From NCBI GenBank assembly GCA_964655065.1, contig CAZZLC010000006.1, positions 124,001-188,000 of the forward strand: a stretch of DNA of 64,000 nt, written 5' to 3'. A program made the position numbers and the translations under genes. The notes under the pieces were generated by a model. The model saw only the letters and a program-made list of their open reading frames with translations. It ran no database searches and was not told the origin of the DNA. Every line of letters starts with the position of its first letter. Position 1 is the stretch's first letter. Below are positions 52,306 through 61,233 of this stretch, in pieces. The stretch is from DRPG01 sp964655065. GTDB taxonomy: Bacteria; Myxococcota_A; UBA796; GCA-2862545.

Positions 52306-53420
52306 CACTGCACGATGGGGTTGCGGCGGAGCACCCAGGACTGATCGGCGGACAGCGAGGCGACCCCCTGGGTCAGCGTCCAGAACATCACGTTCTCCCC
52401 ATCGCGGCCGGCGCACTCGCCGACCGACAGTCGCCCGTTGTTGTCGGTGTCGGCCGACGCGGGACACTCGGGTGTGTCGTCGAGCGAGTCGTGCCGGTCG
52501 CCGCCTCGCTCGGAGGTGTGGTAGAGCCCCAGGAAGTGGCCGCCCTCGTGCGCCATGATCTTGCCGATGTCGGCGGGCGCCGAGTCGAGATCGGCCGCCG
52601 TCACGATCACGCCGGACTTGGACGTGCGGGACAAGCCGGCGGCGCCGGGAGGCCCGGCCGACAGCCCGAGGATGACCCCCCCGCCACCATCGCGGAGCTC
52701 CTCGACGAGGAAGAACGTCAGGGTGTCGTCGTCTGCCGGACTCGCGGTGCGGAGGAGGTCGTTGAACTCGCGATAGTCGTCGGCCGCGGTGTCGATGTCG
52801 ACCACCGAGAACCGAGCCACGTCGCCCTCGAAGTCCACGAACCTGATGTCGGGCGTGAGGTTGGCGGTCGACCACTCCTGAACGAGCTGATCGACCGCGA
52901 CCGCCAGGTTGGGGTCGTCGGCAGCCGTGGTCGCGTCCAGACCGATCCCCACGAGCACCACCTCGACGTCGACGGTGGCCATGTCGGACACCGAGCCCGT
53001 GCGATGGATGGCCCCGCACTCGACGGTCCGGGGACCGCTGCCGCCCGCCCCGACGAACCACTCGACCGTCCAGTCGCCGGCGGTCAGCGGGAGCCGGGGC
53101 GTCATCGGCCAGACGGTGGGCGAGAGATCGTCGACGAAGTCACTGCGGAACGAGGACGGGCCTGCATCGTCGCCCGAGTAGACCACGGCTCCCGAAGGGT
53201 CGGTCAGCGTCCACACCGCGCCGAGACGGTCATCGCCGAACCCGCCGCAGTACGCCATGGTGCCCACGGGCGAGCTCGGCACGGTCACCGTGACCTCGAC
53301 GTAGCCGCCGGTGTCGGAGACCTCGAACTGGCCGAGGTCTTCGGGCCCACCGCCCAAGCCCTCGAGGAGCTCGCACGCGGGGAGGATCAGGAGGAGCCCC
53401 CCTGGCAGCAGCCGCATCAT
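52305..53420 (-). CDS. Metzincin-type metalloprotease lipoprotein
   Basis: 371 residues; ATG overlapping the stop of the HEAT gene (ATGA). Lipoprotein signal MMRLLPGGLLLILPAC (Cys 16). An N-terminal beta-domain (~25-150) precedes a catalytic domain with HEGGHFLGLYH at residues 291-301, the extended metzincin zinc motif HExxHxxGxxH, and a Met-turn candidate ENVMFWTL at ~341. Several Cys pairs. Secreted, membrane-anchored protease; target unknown. Coupled to the pentapeptide protein downstream. Confidence 0.88.
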   Translation of the reverse strand: MMRLLPGGLLLILPACELLEGLGGGPEDLGQFEVSDTGGYVEVTVTVPSSPVGTMAYCGGFGDDRLGAVWTLTDPSGAVVYSGDDAGPSSFRSDFVDDLSPTVWPMTPRLPLTAGDWTVEWFVGAGGSGPRTVECGAIHRTGSVSDMATVDVEVVLVGIGLDATTAADDPNLAVAVDQLVQEWSTANLTPDIRFVDFEGDVARFSVVDIDTAADDYREFNDLLRTASPADDDTLTFFLVEELRDGGGGVILGLSAGPPGAAGLSRTSKSGVIVTAADLDSAPADIGKIMAHEGGHFLGLYHTSERGGDRHDSLDDTPECPASADTDNNGRLSVGECAGRDGENVMFWTLTQGVASLSADQSWVLRRNPIVQ

Positions 53421-53920
53421 GGAGCCACGCCGGCGTCGTCGAGCGCCTTCAGGACACGAGCCTCCGACTCGACGGATCGCCGAGCCGAGAGCGCGGCCCT
53501 CGCCTTCGGGGTGCCGATGCGCGCCAGCGACTGCACGGTGGCGAGCCGCAGCTCGACGTCACTCGCGGCGAGCGACCTCTCGAGAGCGTCGACCGCGTCG
53601 TCGCCGAGAACCGCCATGGAGAGCGCAGCGTGGCGTCGAATCAGCGACACCTCGCTGTCGAGGTGGCGGCGGAACGCACGAGCCACCTCCTGGTTGCGCT
53701 CGACGTGCTGCAGCCCAGTCAGGGCGCGGGCGCGTCGGGTCGGCGGGACCGATGCGTCGTCGGCGATCGCGATGAGCTCGGCCCGGACCTCGGGCCCGAG
53801 GGCCTGGATCGCCTCGGCGGTAACCGGGGCCTCGTAAGCGGCGAGCAACGTCATGACACTGTCGCGGAGGGGTCCTGCGGTGGCGTGCACAGCCAACAGG
53901 AGCCAGAGAGCCCCGGTCAT
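53417..53920 (-). CDS. HEAT-repeat periplasmic protein
   Basis: 167 residues. Signal peptide MTGALWLLLAVHATAG. The remainder is HEAT/PBS-type helical repeats (RARALTGLQHVERNQEVARA, HAALSMAVLGDDAVDALERS, LATVQSLARIGTPKARAALS). A scaffold or adaptor is likely. Its stop overlaps the metzincin start, so it heads the three-gene (possibly four-gene) operon. Confidence 0.8.
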   Translation of the reverse strand: MTGALWLLLAVHATAGPLRDSVMTLLAAYEAPVTAEAIQALGPEVRAELIAIADDASVPPTRRARALTGLQHVERNQEVARAFRRHLDSEVSLIRRHAALSMAVLGDDAVDALERSLAASDVELRLATVQSLARIGTPKARAALSARRSVESEARVLKALDDAGVAP

Positions 53921-53963
53921 CGTTCCTCCCGATGGGCTTGATCGCGGGGCGGAACGTATCGCG

Positions 53964-54833
53964 TCAGCCGATCGGAGCCAGCGCGGTCACCGCAGTGGGA
54001 TCCACGTGGGCCAGGTCGCCGCGGACCACTGCGCCCATGACCTCGAGCCCCTCGACGAGGCGGGGGCCAGGACGGCTCGCGAGCCGGTTCGCATCCAGGG
54101 CGTACCGACGCACCCCCGGGGTGGCGATGGCCTGTGCGGACTCCCGGTTGGCGGCGAGGTCGTAGCCACAGGCGCCGAACACGACGATGTCGGGCGACTT
54201 GGCCAGGGCCACGTCCCAGGTGCTTCGGAAGGACGGCTCGCCCTTCTTGCCGTAGGGGTCGACTCCCCCCGCCGCCTCGATCAGCTCGGGGACCCAGTGG
54301 CCACCGAGCCACAGGGGATCGGGCCACTCCGCGAACAGCACCCGGGGCCCGCTGGGATTCGGGCTCGACAGCGCGTCCCATCGGTCCCGGAGCTCGGATA
54401 CCAAGGCCTCGGCGGCGTCGTCGGTCCCCATCGCCCGGCCGACGGCGAGGATGTCGGCGAGCACACCGGCGAAGTCCATCGCACCGAGCGACAGCACTTC
54501 GACGTCGGTGACGCCGGCGAGAAGCCCGATCTGCGTGGGGGTCACCGCGCACACGGTGCAAACGCCCTGGGTGACGACGAGGTCGGGCTCGAGGGCCGCG
54601 ATCTGCTCGGCGTCGACCACGTAGAGCGGGTCACCGCGGACCATCGCCCGAACCACTCGGGTGTCGATGGCCCGGGTGCCGAGGTCGTCGGGGAGGGTCG
54701 ACGTCGTGAGGCGGGGACGGTCGGTCACCGACACCGGGTGGTCGCACTCGTGGCTGATGCCCACGATCGCGGACTCCGCGCCCAGACGGGCGACGATCTC
54801 GGTGGCCGACGGCAGGAGCGTGACGACTCGCAT
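53964..54833 (-). CDS. Cobalamin-binding protein (BtuF-like, no signal peptide)
   Basis: 289 residues from the ATG at 54833. Periplasmic-binding-protein fold of the BtuF/cobalamin type: VVTLLPSATEIVARLG, VGISHECDHP, DLVVTQGVCTVCAVT and AEWPDPLWLGGHWVPELIEA. These are typical of the short BtuF subfamily that lacks a signal peptide, found near corrinoid-dependent enzymes. Here it is alone, between the HEAT protein and a divergent membrane protein. Confidence 0.88.
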   Translation of the reverse strand: MRVVTLLPSATEIVARLGAESAIVGISHECDHPVSVTDRPRLTTSTLPDDLGTRAIDTRVVRAMVRGDPLYVVDAEQIAALEPDLVVTQGVCTVCAVTPTQIGLLAGVTDVEVLSLGAMDFAGVLADILAVGRAMGTDDAAEALVSELRDRWDALSSPNPSGPRVLFAEWPDPLWLGGHWVPELIEAAGGVDPYGKKGEPSFRSTWDVALAKSPDIVVFGACGYDLAANRESAQAIATPGVRRYALDANRLASRPGPRLVEGLEVMGAVVRGDLAHVDPTAVTALAPIG

Positions 54834-54914
54834 GACGGGAGCTTTACCATCGCCGGTCCCCGGGGCCGCGGGGGACTTGAAGATCGCACGGCCTTCGCGG
54901 GATACGGGCCCGCC

Positions 54915-55703
54915 ATGAGCGGTCGTCTCGCTGTCGTCGCCTCTCCCCTCGGGGGTTCCTTCTTCATCGCGTCCGGCTGGCCGCGGTCCGTCGACCACGA
55001 CGCCGTCGCGCGGGTGCTCGCCGATCACGGGCTGTCGTATTCCCGACTCGCAGCGCGGAACCTCGAGTTCGTCGCTGCCTCGGACCGGACGGAGGCCCAA
55101 GCCCTCGCGCTTGCCGAGGACCTGCGTGCACTGGGCCTCCACGCCTCGATCGTGCCCTCGAGCCAGGCTCGGGGCCGATCCGCGAGGTCGCTGGGGGCGG
55201 CGGTCTTGTCTGCTGTCGCGCTGGTACCGGGAGCGGGCAGCGCGCTCCTCACCCTGGCGATGCTCACCGTGATCCCGGGCGTGACGAGCCAGGTGGACAC
55301 GGGGCGTACGCTGGGAGAGTGGTTCGTGACCACGGCGGTGTTGCTGGGGGTGAGCCTGGCGCTCACCGCCCTCCCGGCCGCCAACCTGTGGGCCATCGTC
55401 TCGCGGGGCGAGCAGAAGCTCGCCGGCACTCCCTTGCGCGACACCGATCCCGAGCACGCCCTGGCTGCCATTCGCGAGCTTGCTCGGAGCCTGCCGGACG
55501 AGATCGGCCGATCGCTCGTCGAACGCGCCGAAGCGATCGCCGACGAGGCTCGGCGTGAGCCCGAGGGGGCGGCGGCCGCCGAACTCGCCGGGATCCTGGG
55601 TGAGCTCCGGGCGCCGGGGGGTCCCGAGGTCGCCAACGAGGCTCGCGCCCTGCGTCGTGATCTCGCGCGAGCGCGCGACGCGGTGCGAGAGACGGGGCCC
55701 TGA
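54915..55703 (+). CDS. Membrane protein with two helical hairpins, hypothetical
   Basis: 262 residues. The N-terminal ~85 residues are a soluble alpha/beta domain (DHDAVARVLADHGLSYSRLA, ALALAEDLRALGLHASIV). Two hydrophobic segments follow at ~95-122 and ~137-170 (AVLSAVALVPGAGSALLTLA, WFVTTAVLLGVSLALTALPA), then a helical C-terminus rich in Arg/Glu/Ala (ARSLPDEIGRSLVERAEAIA). I recognise no family. Divergent from the BtuF-like gene. Confidence 0.65.
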   Translation: MSGRLAVVASPLGGSFFIASGWPRSVDHDAVARVLADHGLSYSRLAARNLEFVAASDRTEAQALALAEDLRALGLHASIVPSSQARGRSARSLGAAVLSAVALVPGAGSALLTLAMLTVIPGVTSQVDTGRTLGEWFVTTAVLLGVSLALTALPAANLWAIVSRGEQKLAGTPLRDTDPEHALAAIRELARSLPDEIGRSLVERAEAIADEARREPEGAAAAELAGILGELRAPGGPEVANEARALRRDLARARDAVRETGP

Positions 55704-55716
55704 CGAGCCGGCCTCG

Positions 55717-56133
55717 TCAGCGCGTCTGCTCGCGGAGGGCCCGCAGCAGGTCGATGGCCGAGATGATGCCCACCACCTTCTGGCCCTCGGCCTTGTCGAC
55801 CACGGGCAGCGCACCGAACTTGTGCTGCACCATGATGTCGGCGGCCTCGCCGAGGTCCTGGTCGGCGGTGATGGTGGCGGGGTCGCCGGTCATCGCGTCC
55901 TCGACCTTGTAGGCGTTGTCCAGACGGTAGTACTGGGCGACGTTCTCCTCGGCCGCGATCCAGTCGGGCTGTCGCAGGTCGCGGTCGCTGATGATTCCCA
56001 CCAGCTCGCCCTGCTCGCCGACCACCGGCATGTGCCGGATGTCGCGCTCGCGCATGCGGAAGAACGTCTGCCGCAAACCATCTCGCAGGTTGGCAGTGAT
56101 GACCTCGGTCGACATGCAATCTCGGATTTTCAC
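55717..56133 (-). CDS. Two-CBS-domain protein
   Basis: 138 residues from a GTG with GGGAG 5 nt upstream. Two CBS motifs in tandem: CMSTEVITANLRDGLRQTFF / HMPVVGEQGELVGIISDRDL and AMTGDPATITADQDLGEAAD / ALPVVDKAEGQKVVGIISAI. They bind adenosine nucleotides and regulate partners. Stand-alone CBS pairs are frequent in bacteria; the partner is unknown. Confidence 0.92.
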   Translation of the reverse strand: MKIRDCMSTEVITANLRDGLRQTFFRMRERDIRHMPVVGEQGELVGIISDRDLRQPDWIAAEENVAQYYRLDNAYKVEDAMTGDPATITADQDLGEAADIMVQHKFGALPVVDKAEGQKVVGIISAIDLLRALREQTR

Positions 56134-56194
56134 GACGGCTCCCTGTGACGGTCGCTTAACCAGGCACCGCGGCACGCACTCGCGTTCGGGCGGG

Positions 56195-58099
56195 TCAGGG
56201 GTCCGAGTGTCGGCGGTGGAGGTCTTCGACCAGCGACTGCAGGGACGATGCGTCGGTGGTGGCTCCGTCGACCGGCGGGCCGACCGTGATCCACACCTTC
56301 GACCACACCCGCCGGAGGGGTCGGGTCATCGCGGAGCCGCCGGCGTGGCTGAAGAAGCTTCCCCAGAGCCCGTTCAGCGCGATGGGAACCACGGGCACGG
56401 GATCGCGCTGAAGGATGCGCTCGACGCCGTTCCGAAACGGCGCGATGGCCCCGTCCCGGGTGAGGTCTCCCTCGGGGAAGATCAAGACGAGCCATCCGTC
56501 CGCCAGCTCGGCGTGAACCTGCTCGAACGCGGCCTCCATCACGGCCTCGTTCTCCTTGCGGCCCGCGATGGGAATCACCTTGTTCTGGCGGAACAGGTAC
56601 TTCAGCACCGGGATATCGAGGAAGCGCCAGTACATGACGAAGCGGATCGGCCGCCGGACCACGGCCATGATGACGAGCCAGTCGATGAAGGAGACGTGGT
56701 TCGCGACGAGGACCGCCGGACCCTCCTCGGGCACGTGCTCGATGCCTTCGGTGCGTACACGGTACACGGCGAACGACGCCACCCAAGCCGCGAAGCGCAG
56801 CAGGAACTCGGCGATGGTGTGGTAGATGACGCCCGCGATGGCGAGGTTGGCCAGCGCGACGCCGAGCAGGACGGTCGTCGGAGACGAGGCCTCGCCGAGC
56901 AGGCTGACCAGGAGCAGCGACCCCGTCATCACCCCGACCGCGTTCAGCCGCTGGCTGGCGCCGAGGATCGCGCCCCGCACGTCCGGCTCGGAGCGCAGCT
57001 GCAGGTAGCTCACCAGGGGCACCGCCACGAGCACGCCGCTCATCGCGATCAGCGCGCAGTCGATCGTGATGCGGAGCCCCGAGAACGACGTCACGAAGGT
57101 CTCCCAGGTGACGAGATCCACGGAGCCTGGCCCGTAGGGGCCACCCACGAGCCACAGGTCGCCGAGGAACACCGAGAGGCCGAGTGAGCCCAGCGGAACG
57201 AGGCCGAGCTCCACGCGTCGCCGCGACAGTGCGGTGGCCCCGAGCGTGCCCAGGAGGGTCCCCACCCCGAAGGTGAGGAGGAACCAGGTCGTGACCTCGG
57301 GGCCCGCGCCGATCACCCGACCGACGTAGAGCGGGAGCAGCTCGAGCAGCATGCCCCCGATCGTCCAGTACCAGACGAGCGCCGTGACCGCGGACCATCG
57401 CGCGGCGGGGTAGCGAATCAGGGTGCGGGGCGCGGCTGCAGCGCGCTCCTGGGCCGTCACGTCGTCCGGGTCGACCTCGACGGGGGGCAGCGGGGAGACG
57501 AGGGAGGCGATCAGGGCCACGACGGCCGAGGCGCCGACCAGCGCGAGGGGAGCGGCGGCGTCGGCCACCACGCCGTCGTGCCACACGCGCGCCCCCGCGA
57601 CCACGATGTCGCTGCCGTAGGGAATGGCGAACACCATGCCGGTGGACAGCGTGCCGAGCAGCAGCGATGCGTGGCCAGCGATCCAGTCGGGCTCGTCGAG
57701 GTGCTCCGCGACGGCTGCGTAGCGGGCGGGCAGCACCACGGCGGCCTGGGCTCCGGCGAGCCCGATCGCGAGCAACATCGCGAGCGGCGAGCCGAGAATC
57801 CACCCGAAGACGCCGAACCCGGTGACCAGGATGCCCGCGATGCTGGTCCAGCGGAGGATCTGCGCCTTGTCGATGCGATCGGCGAGCCTCCCCGCGGGGC
57901 CCGAGAGCACGAGGAAGGGGGCTGCGTAAACCGCGAGCGACAGGGTCGCCGCCTGGCTCGCGGTGAGCCCGGGCACGGGGACCCCGCTGGCGGCGACGTA
58001 GGCCCCGAACACGCGCAGCAGCCCGCCGTGCACGAGCGACATCCCGATGTGGGAGGCGAACAGCGGTCCCGACCTTCTCGTGGTCCAGAGCGAGAGCAT
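56195..58099 (-). CDS. MFS transporter-PlsC acyltransferase fusion
   Basis: 634 residues; start codon overlaps the stop of the sensor kinase (TGATG). The first ~410 residues are a 12-helix MFS of LplT type (lysophospholipid transport). The C-terminal ~200 residues are a glycerolipid acyltransferase with NHVSFIDW (motif I), FPEGDLTRDG (motif III) and PIALNGLW. LplT-Aas fusions also carry an acyl-AMP ligase domain, absent here. Role in lysophospholipid recycling is inferred. Confidence 0.9.
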   Translation of the reverse strand: MLSLWTTRRSGPLFASHIGMSLVHGGLLRVFGAYVAASGVPVPGLTASQAATLSLAVYAAPFLVLSGPAGRLADRIDKAQILRWTSIAGILVTGFGVFGWILGSPLAMLLAIGLAGAQAAVVLPARYAAVAEHLDEPDWIAGHASLLLGTLSTGMVFAIPYGSDIVVAGARVWHDGVVADAAAPLALVGASAVVALIASLVSPLPPVEVDPDDVTAQERAAAAPRTLIRYPAARWSAVTALVWYWTIGGMLLELLPLYVGRVIGAGPEVTTWFLLTFGVGTLLGTLGATALSRRRVELGLVPLGSLGLSVFLGDLWLVGGPYGPGSVDLVTWETFVTSFSGLRITIDCALIAMSGVLVAVPLVSYLQLRSEPDVRGAILGASQRLNAVGVMTGSLLLVSLLGEASSPTTVLLGVALANLAIAGVIYHTIAEFLLRFAAWVASFAVYRVRTEGIEHVPEEGPAVLVANHVSFIDWLVIMAVVRRPIRFVMYWRFLDIPVLKYLFRQNKVIPIAGRKENEAVMEAAFEQVHAELADGWLVLIFPEGDLTRDGAIAPFRNGVERILQRDPVPVVPIALNGLWGSFFSHAGGSAMTRPLRRVWSKVWITVGPPVDGATTDASSLQSLVEDLHRRHSDP

Positions 58100-59916
58100 C
58101 AGTGGCTCTGGTGCTCCTCGATGGCGCGGAGGAGGTCCGCGGCATCGAACGGCTTGCGCAGCGTCTCGCAGCCGGTCCGCTCCAGAAACGCGTGGGCCTG
58201 CTGGGTGTAGATGCCTCCGGTCACCACCACCACGCGGGACAGGAGCTCGGGGAGCTGGCGCTCGATCTCCTCGTAGACCTCGACGCCGCCCATGCCGGGC
58301 ATCATCAGGTCGAGCAGGACCAGGTTCCAGCTCGGGTTCGTGGTGAGCCGATCGAGCCCCGTGGCGCCGGTGGTGGCGATCACGACCTCGTAGTCGGGGG
58401 CGAGCATGCGCCGCACCGCCCGACCGATCATCGGCTCGTCGTCGACGACGAGGACCCGCCCGAGCGTCGTCGGCGCGCTGGTCGGCTCTGCTGCGGTGCG
58501 CTGGGGGTCCCGGGCCTCGGCGATGGGCACCCCGACGCGAAAGAGCGACCCGTGGCCGCTGCGCGCGTCGTAGCTGATCGTCCCGCCGAGCCCGTCCACG
58601 ATCCGCTTGGCGAGCGCAAGCCCGAGCCCTCGTCCCGTCCCCACGAAGGGCTCGAACAGCCCCGCCTCCATCTCACGAGGCACCCCGGGGCCATCGTCGG
58701 CGACCTCCACGTTGACGTGGCGGCCGCGTCGGCGGATCCAGATCTCCAGCACGTGCAGCGGGCGCTCGGAGCTGGGCAGCTCGGAGGCCGCGTCCTGGCG
58801 AGCAAAGGCCTGCGCAGCATTCTGGAACAGCGCCACCATCACCTGGCCGAGGCCGTCAGCACGCCCGAGCACCGGGGGGACGTCCTCGTAGTGACGCTCG
58901 ACTCGGCAGCGGTGACCGAGCAGGCGGTGGGTGACGCCGAGCGCGCCGTCGACCACCCGGCGCAGGTCGACGGGCTCGGACTTCGGGCCCGGCTCGCGCC
59001 CGAGGTCGCGGAGGTCCCGGATCGAGATCCGCATCCGCTCGGCCGCTTCACGGGTGTCGTTCAGCTCCTCGACGAGCTCGCGCGTCCACGGCTGGTCGCC
59101 TCCGTGCTTCTCGATGCGCCGAACCGCGACCTCGAGGTTCGCCATCAGTGCGGTGAGGGGGTTGTTGAGCCCGTGCGCGATGCCCGAGGTGATCCAGCGG
59201 GTGGTGTCGAGCCGGTCCTGGATGGCATCGTCGGCCCGGGCCGCCCGCTGGTCGGTGATCTCCCGCGCCACGACGAGGCTCACCTCCTGGCCGTCGAACG
59301 CCATCTGGGTGGTGGCCTCCACCTCGACCCAGCGGGTCGGGTCGTAGCTCAATCGGACGACCACGGGGTCGGACTCGGCCCGCTCCACCGCACGGGCCGC
59401 GCGCTCGCGATCCTGCTCGAGCACCCAGCCAATCGCGGACTCTCCGACGTTGACCCCCCCGGTGAGCACCGTCCAGGGGCGATTCACGTAGGTCACCATG
59501 CCGTTACGGTGCATGGCGATGGCCGCGGGGAAGCTCGCGAGGAGGGAGCGGAACTCCTGGCGGGTCGCCTCCACTCGCTCCTGCGACCGCATCGCCTGGC
59601 TCAGCAGTGCAGCGAGGGCCTCGAGATACGTCGGATACGGCGGTGTCCGGAGGTCCGGGCCCGCCGCCTCCAGGAGCCCTCGGTGCAGCGACGTCGACCA
59701 GCACCGGAGTTCCTCGTCCGCCGGGTCGAAGCCGACGGGATCGGCCGCCAGCGGGCGACGACCCGGGGCCTCGGTCACCGCGAGGCCGGAGATTCCGGCA
59801 ATCCGAGCGGCCTCCAGACCGCGGCGCAGTGTGGACGACTCGATTCGAGAGGCCCGAAGCACCTGGGCCACTCGGGCGAGGGCCTTGAGCGGGTCGGACT
59901 GGCGATCGTGAGGCAT
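58099..59916 (-). CDS. PAS-containing hybrid sensor histidine kinase/response regulator
   Basis: 605 residues. PAS-like region (~120-235, AIAMHRNGMVTYVNRPWTVL), HisKA with the phospho-His in ITSGIAHGLNNPLTALMA near residue 250, HATPase with NAAQAFAR (N box), DDGPGVPREMEAGLFEPF (G1) and GRGLGLALAKRIVDGLGG, then a receiver (~480-605) with VDDEPMIG and phospho-Asp in LVLLDLMMPG. No membrane helix; cytoplasmic sensor. Co-transcribed with the MFS-PlsC gene by overlapping stop/start. Confidence 0.93.
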   Translation of the reverse strand: MPHDRQSDPLKALARVAQVLRASRIESSTLRRGLEAARIAGISGLAVTEAPGRRPLAADPVGFDPADEELRCWSTSLHRGLLEAAGPDLRTPPYPTYLEALAALLSQAMRSQERVEATRQEFRSLLASFPAAIAMHRNGMVTYVNRPWTVLTGGVNVGESAIGWVLEQDRERAARAVERAESDPVVVRLSYDPTRWVEVEATTQMAFDGQEVSLVVAREITDQRAARADDAIQDRLDTTRWITSGIAHGLNNPLTALMANLEVAVRRIEKHGGDQPWTRELVEELNDTREAAERMRISIRDLRDLGREPGPKSEPVDLRRVVDGALGVTHRLLGHRCRVERHYEDVPPVLGRADGLGQVMVALFQNAAQAFARQDAASELPSSERPLHVLEIWIRRRGRHVNVEVADDGPGVPREMEAGLFEPFVGTGRGLGLALAKRIVDGLGGTISYDARSGHGSLFRVGVPIAEARDPQRTAAEPTSAPTTLGRVLVVDDEPMIGRAVRRMLAPDYEVVIATTGATGLDRLTTNPSWNLVLLDLMMPGMGGVEVYEEIERQLPELLSRVVVVTGGIYTQQAHAFLERTGCETLRKPFDAADLLRAIEEHQSH

Positions 59917-60005
59917 GAGGCATCTTCGCACACCCCGGGTGACCGTTGCCGGCTACGCAACGGTTTGGGGGACATCCCGGTCGCGCCACGACCGAAGGAG
60001 AGGGT

Positions 60006-61229
60006 ATGGCGATCGTGAAGCGACGCATCGGGTTGTCACTCGGGGCGGACATCTGCTGGCCTGCGGCCTTCGAGGCGCTCCTCGCGGAGCTCGGGCCCCT
60101 GCGCGTCGGTGACCACGAGGTGGAGCTGACCTGCGAGCGCACGCCGGTCCGGCCGTTCTCCCTTCGCGAACGTCCCACCTACCATCTGGTGATCGACCGC
60201 CTCACCCACTGGGTCTACACGCAGCGCGAGTGGATCAAGCAGCTCGCGTTGCAGGGCGTGTACGTCTTGAACAACCCGTGGGCCGTGCAGGCGATGGAGA
60301 AGCACACCACCTACGTCGCCATGATGGAGCTCGGGTTGCCCGTGCCCGAGACGATCCTCGTCCCCCCGAAGGAGCACCCCAACGACGGGGACTGGCCGGT
60401 GACCGTCCGCAAGTACAACCAGATGTTCGATCTGCGGCAGATTGGGGAGCGCGTCGGCTATCCGGCGTACTTCAAGCCCTACGACGGCGGCGGCTGGGTG
60501 GGGGTGCGCCGGGTGTCGAGCTTCGACCAGCTGCAGGCCGCCTATGACGAGTCCGGCATGCGGGTGCACCACGTGCAGGCCGCGGTGAAGCACTGGGACC
60601 GGTTCGTGCGGGCGGTCGGCGTCGGACCGCAGGTGAGGCTCGCCGACTACGATCCCGACCAGCCCATGCACGACCGCTACCAACTGACCACGGCCGATCT
60701 CACCGCCGACGAAGCCCGCCTCGCGGCCGCGACGTGCCGGACCATCAACGCCTTCTTTGGCTGGGACTTCAACAGCTGCGAGATGCTGCGGGCCGACGGC
60801 CTGCTGCACCCGATCGACTACGCCAACGCCTGCCCGGACAGCCAGGTCACGAGCCTGCACGTCCACTTTCCCTGGCTCGTCACGTCACTGCTCGCGTGGA
60901 CGGTGTTCTCGGCGGTCACGGAGCGCAAGAAGGGGCTCGGGTTTGCCTGGGACCGCTTCTTTGCCGCCCGTGATCCCGAGCTTCCGACCAACGAGCAGAT
61001 CCTCCGGTACGACGCCATCGCCCGCGACTTGTTCGACGCCGATCGCTTCGAGGCGTTCCGAGCCGAGCACCTGCGTGACCTCGAGATGCGCGCTCGGGAC
61101 TACTTCGCGACCGATACCTTCCGCGACGTGGTGCGCGAGAAGGTCGCCGCCCTCTACCCCGATCACGAGATCGAGCCGTTCACTGCCTTGTTCTTCGATC
61201 GCGTGCAACAATGGCAACCCCAGGGGTGA
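60006..61229 (+). CDS. ATP-grasp enzyme 1
   Basis: 407 residues; ATG with GGAGAGGG upstream. N-terminal domain, then ATP-grasp features: VRKYNQMFDLRQIGERVGYP, AYFKPYDGGGWVGVRRVSSF (Lys and glycine loop) and FFGWDFNSCEMLRADGLLHP with the Asp/Glu/Asn metal ligands near residue 260. The C-terminal part (DYFATDTFRDVVREKVAALY) is helical. ATP-grasp enzymes join a carboxylate to an amine or thiol. Four nt separate it from the second ATP-grasp gene. Confidence 0.85.
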   Translation: MAIVKRRIGLSLGADICWPAAFEALLAELGPLRVGDHEVELTCERTPVRPFSLRERPTYHLVIDRLTHWVYTQREWIKQLALQGVYVLNNPWAVQAMEKHTTYVAMMELGLPVPETILVPPKEHPNDGDWPVTVRKYNQMFDLRQIGERVGYPAYFKPYDGGGWVGVRRVSSFDQLQAAYDESGMRVHHVQAAVKHWDRFVRAVGVGPQVRLADYDPDQPMHDRYQLTTADLTADEARLAAATCRTINAFFGWDFNSCEMLRADGLLHPIDYANACPDSQVTSLHVHFPWLVTSLLAWTVFSAVTERKKGLGFAWDRFFAARDPELPTNEQILRYDAIARDLFDADRFEAFRAEHLRDLEMRARDYFATDTFRDVVREKVAALYPDHEIEPFTALFFDRVQQWQPQG

Positions 61230-61233
61230 CTCG

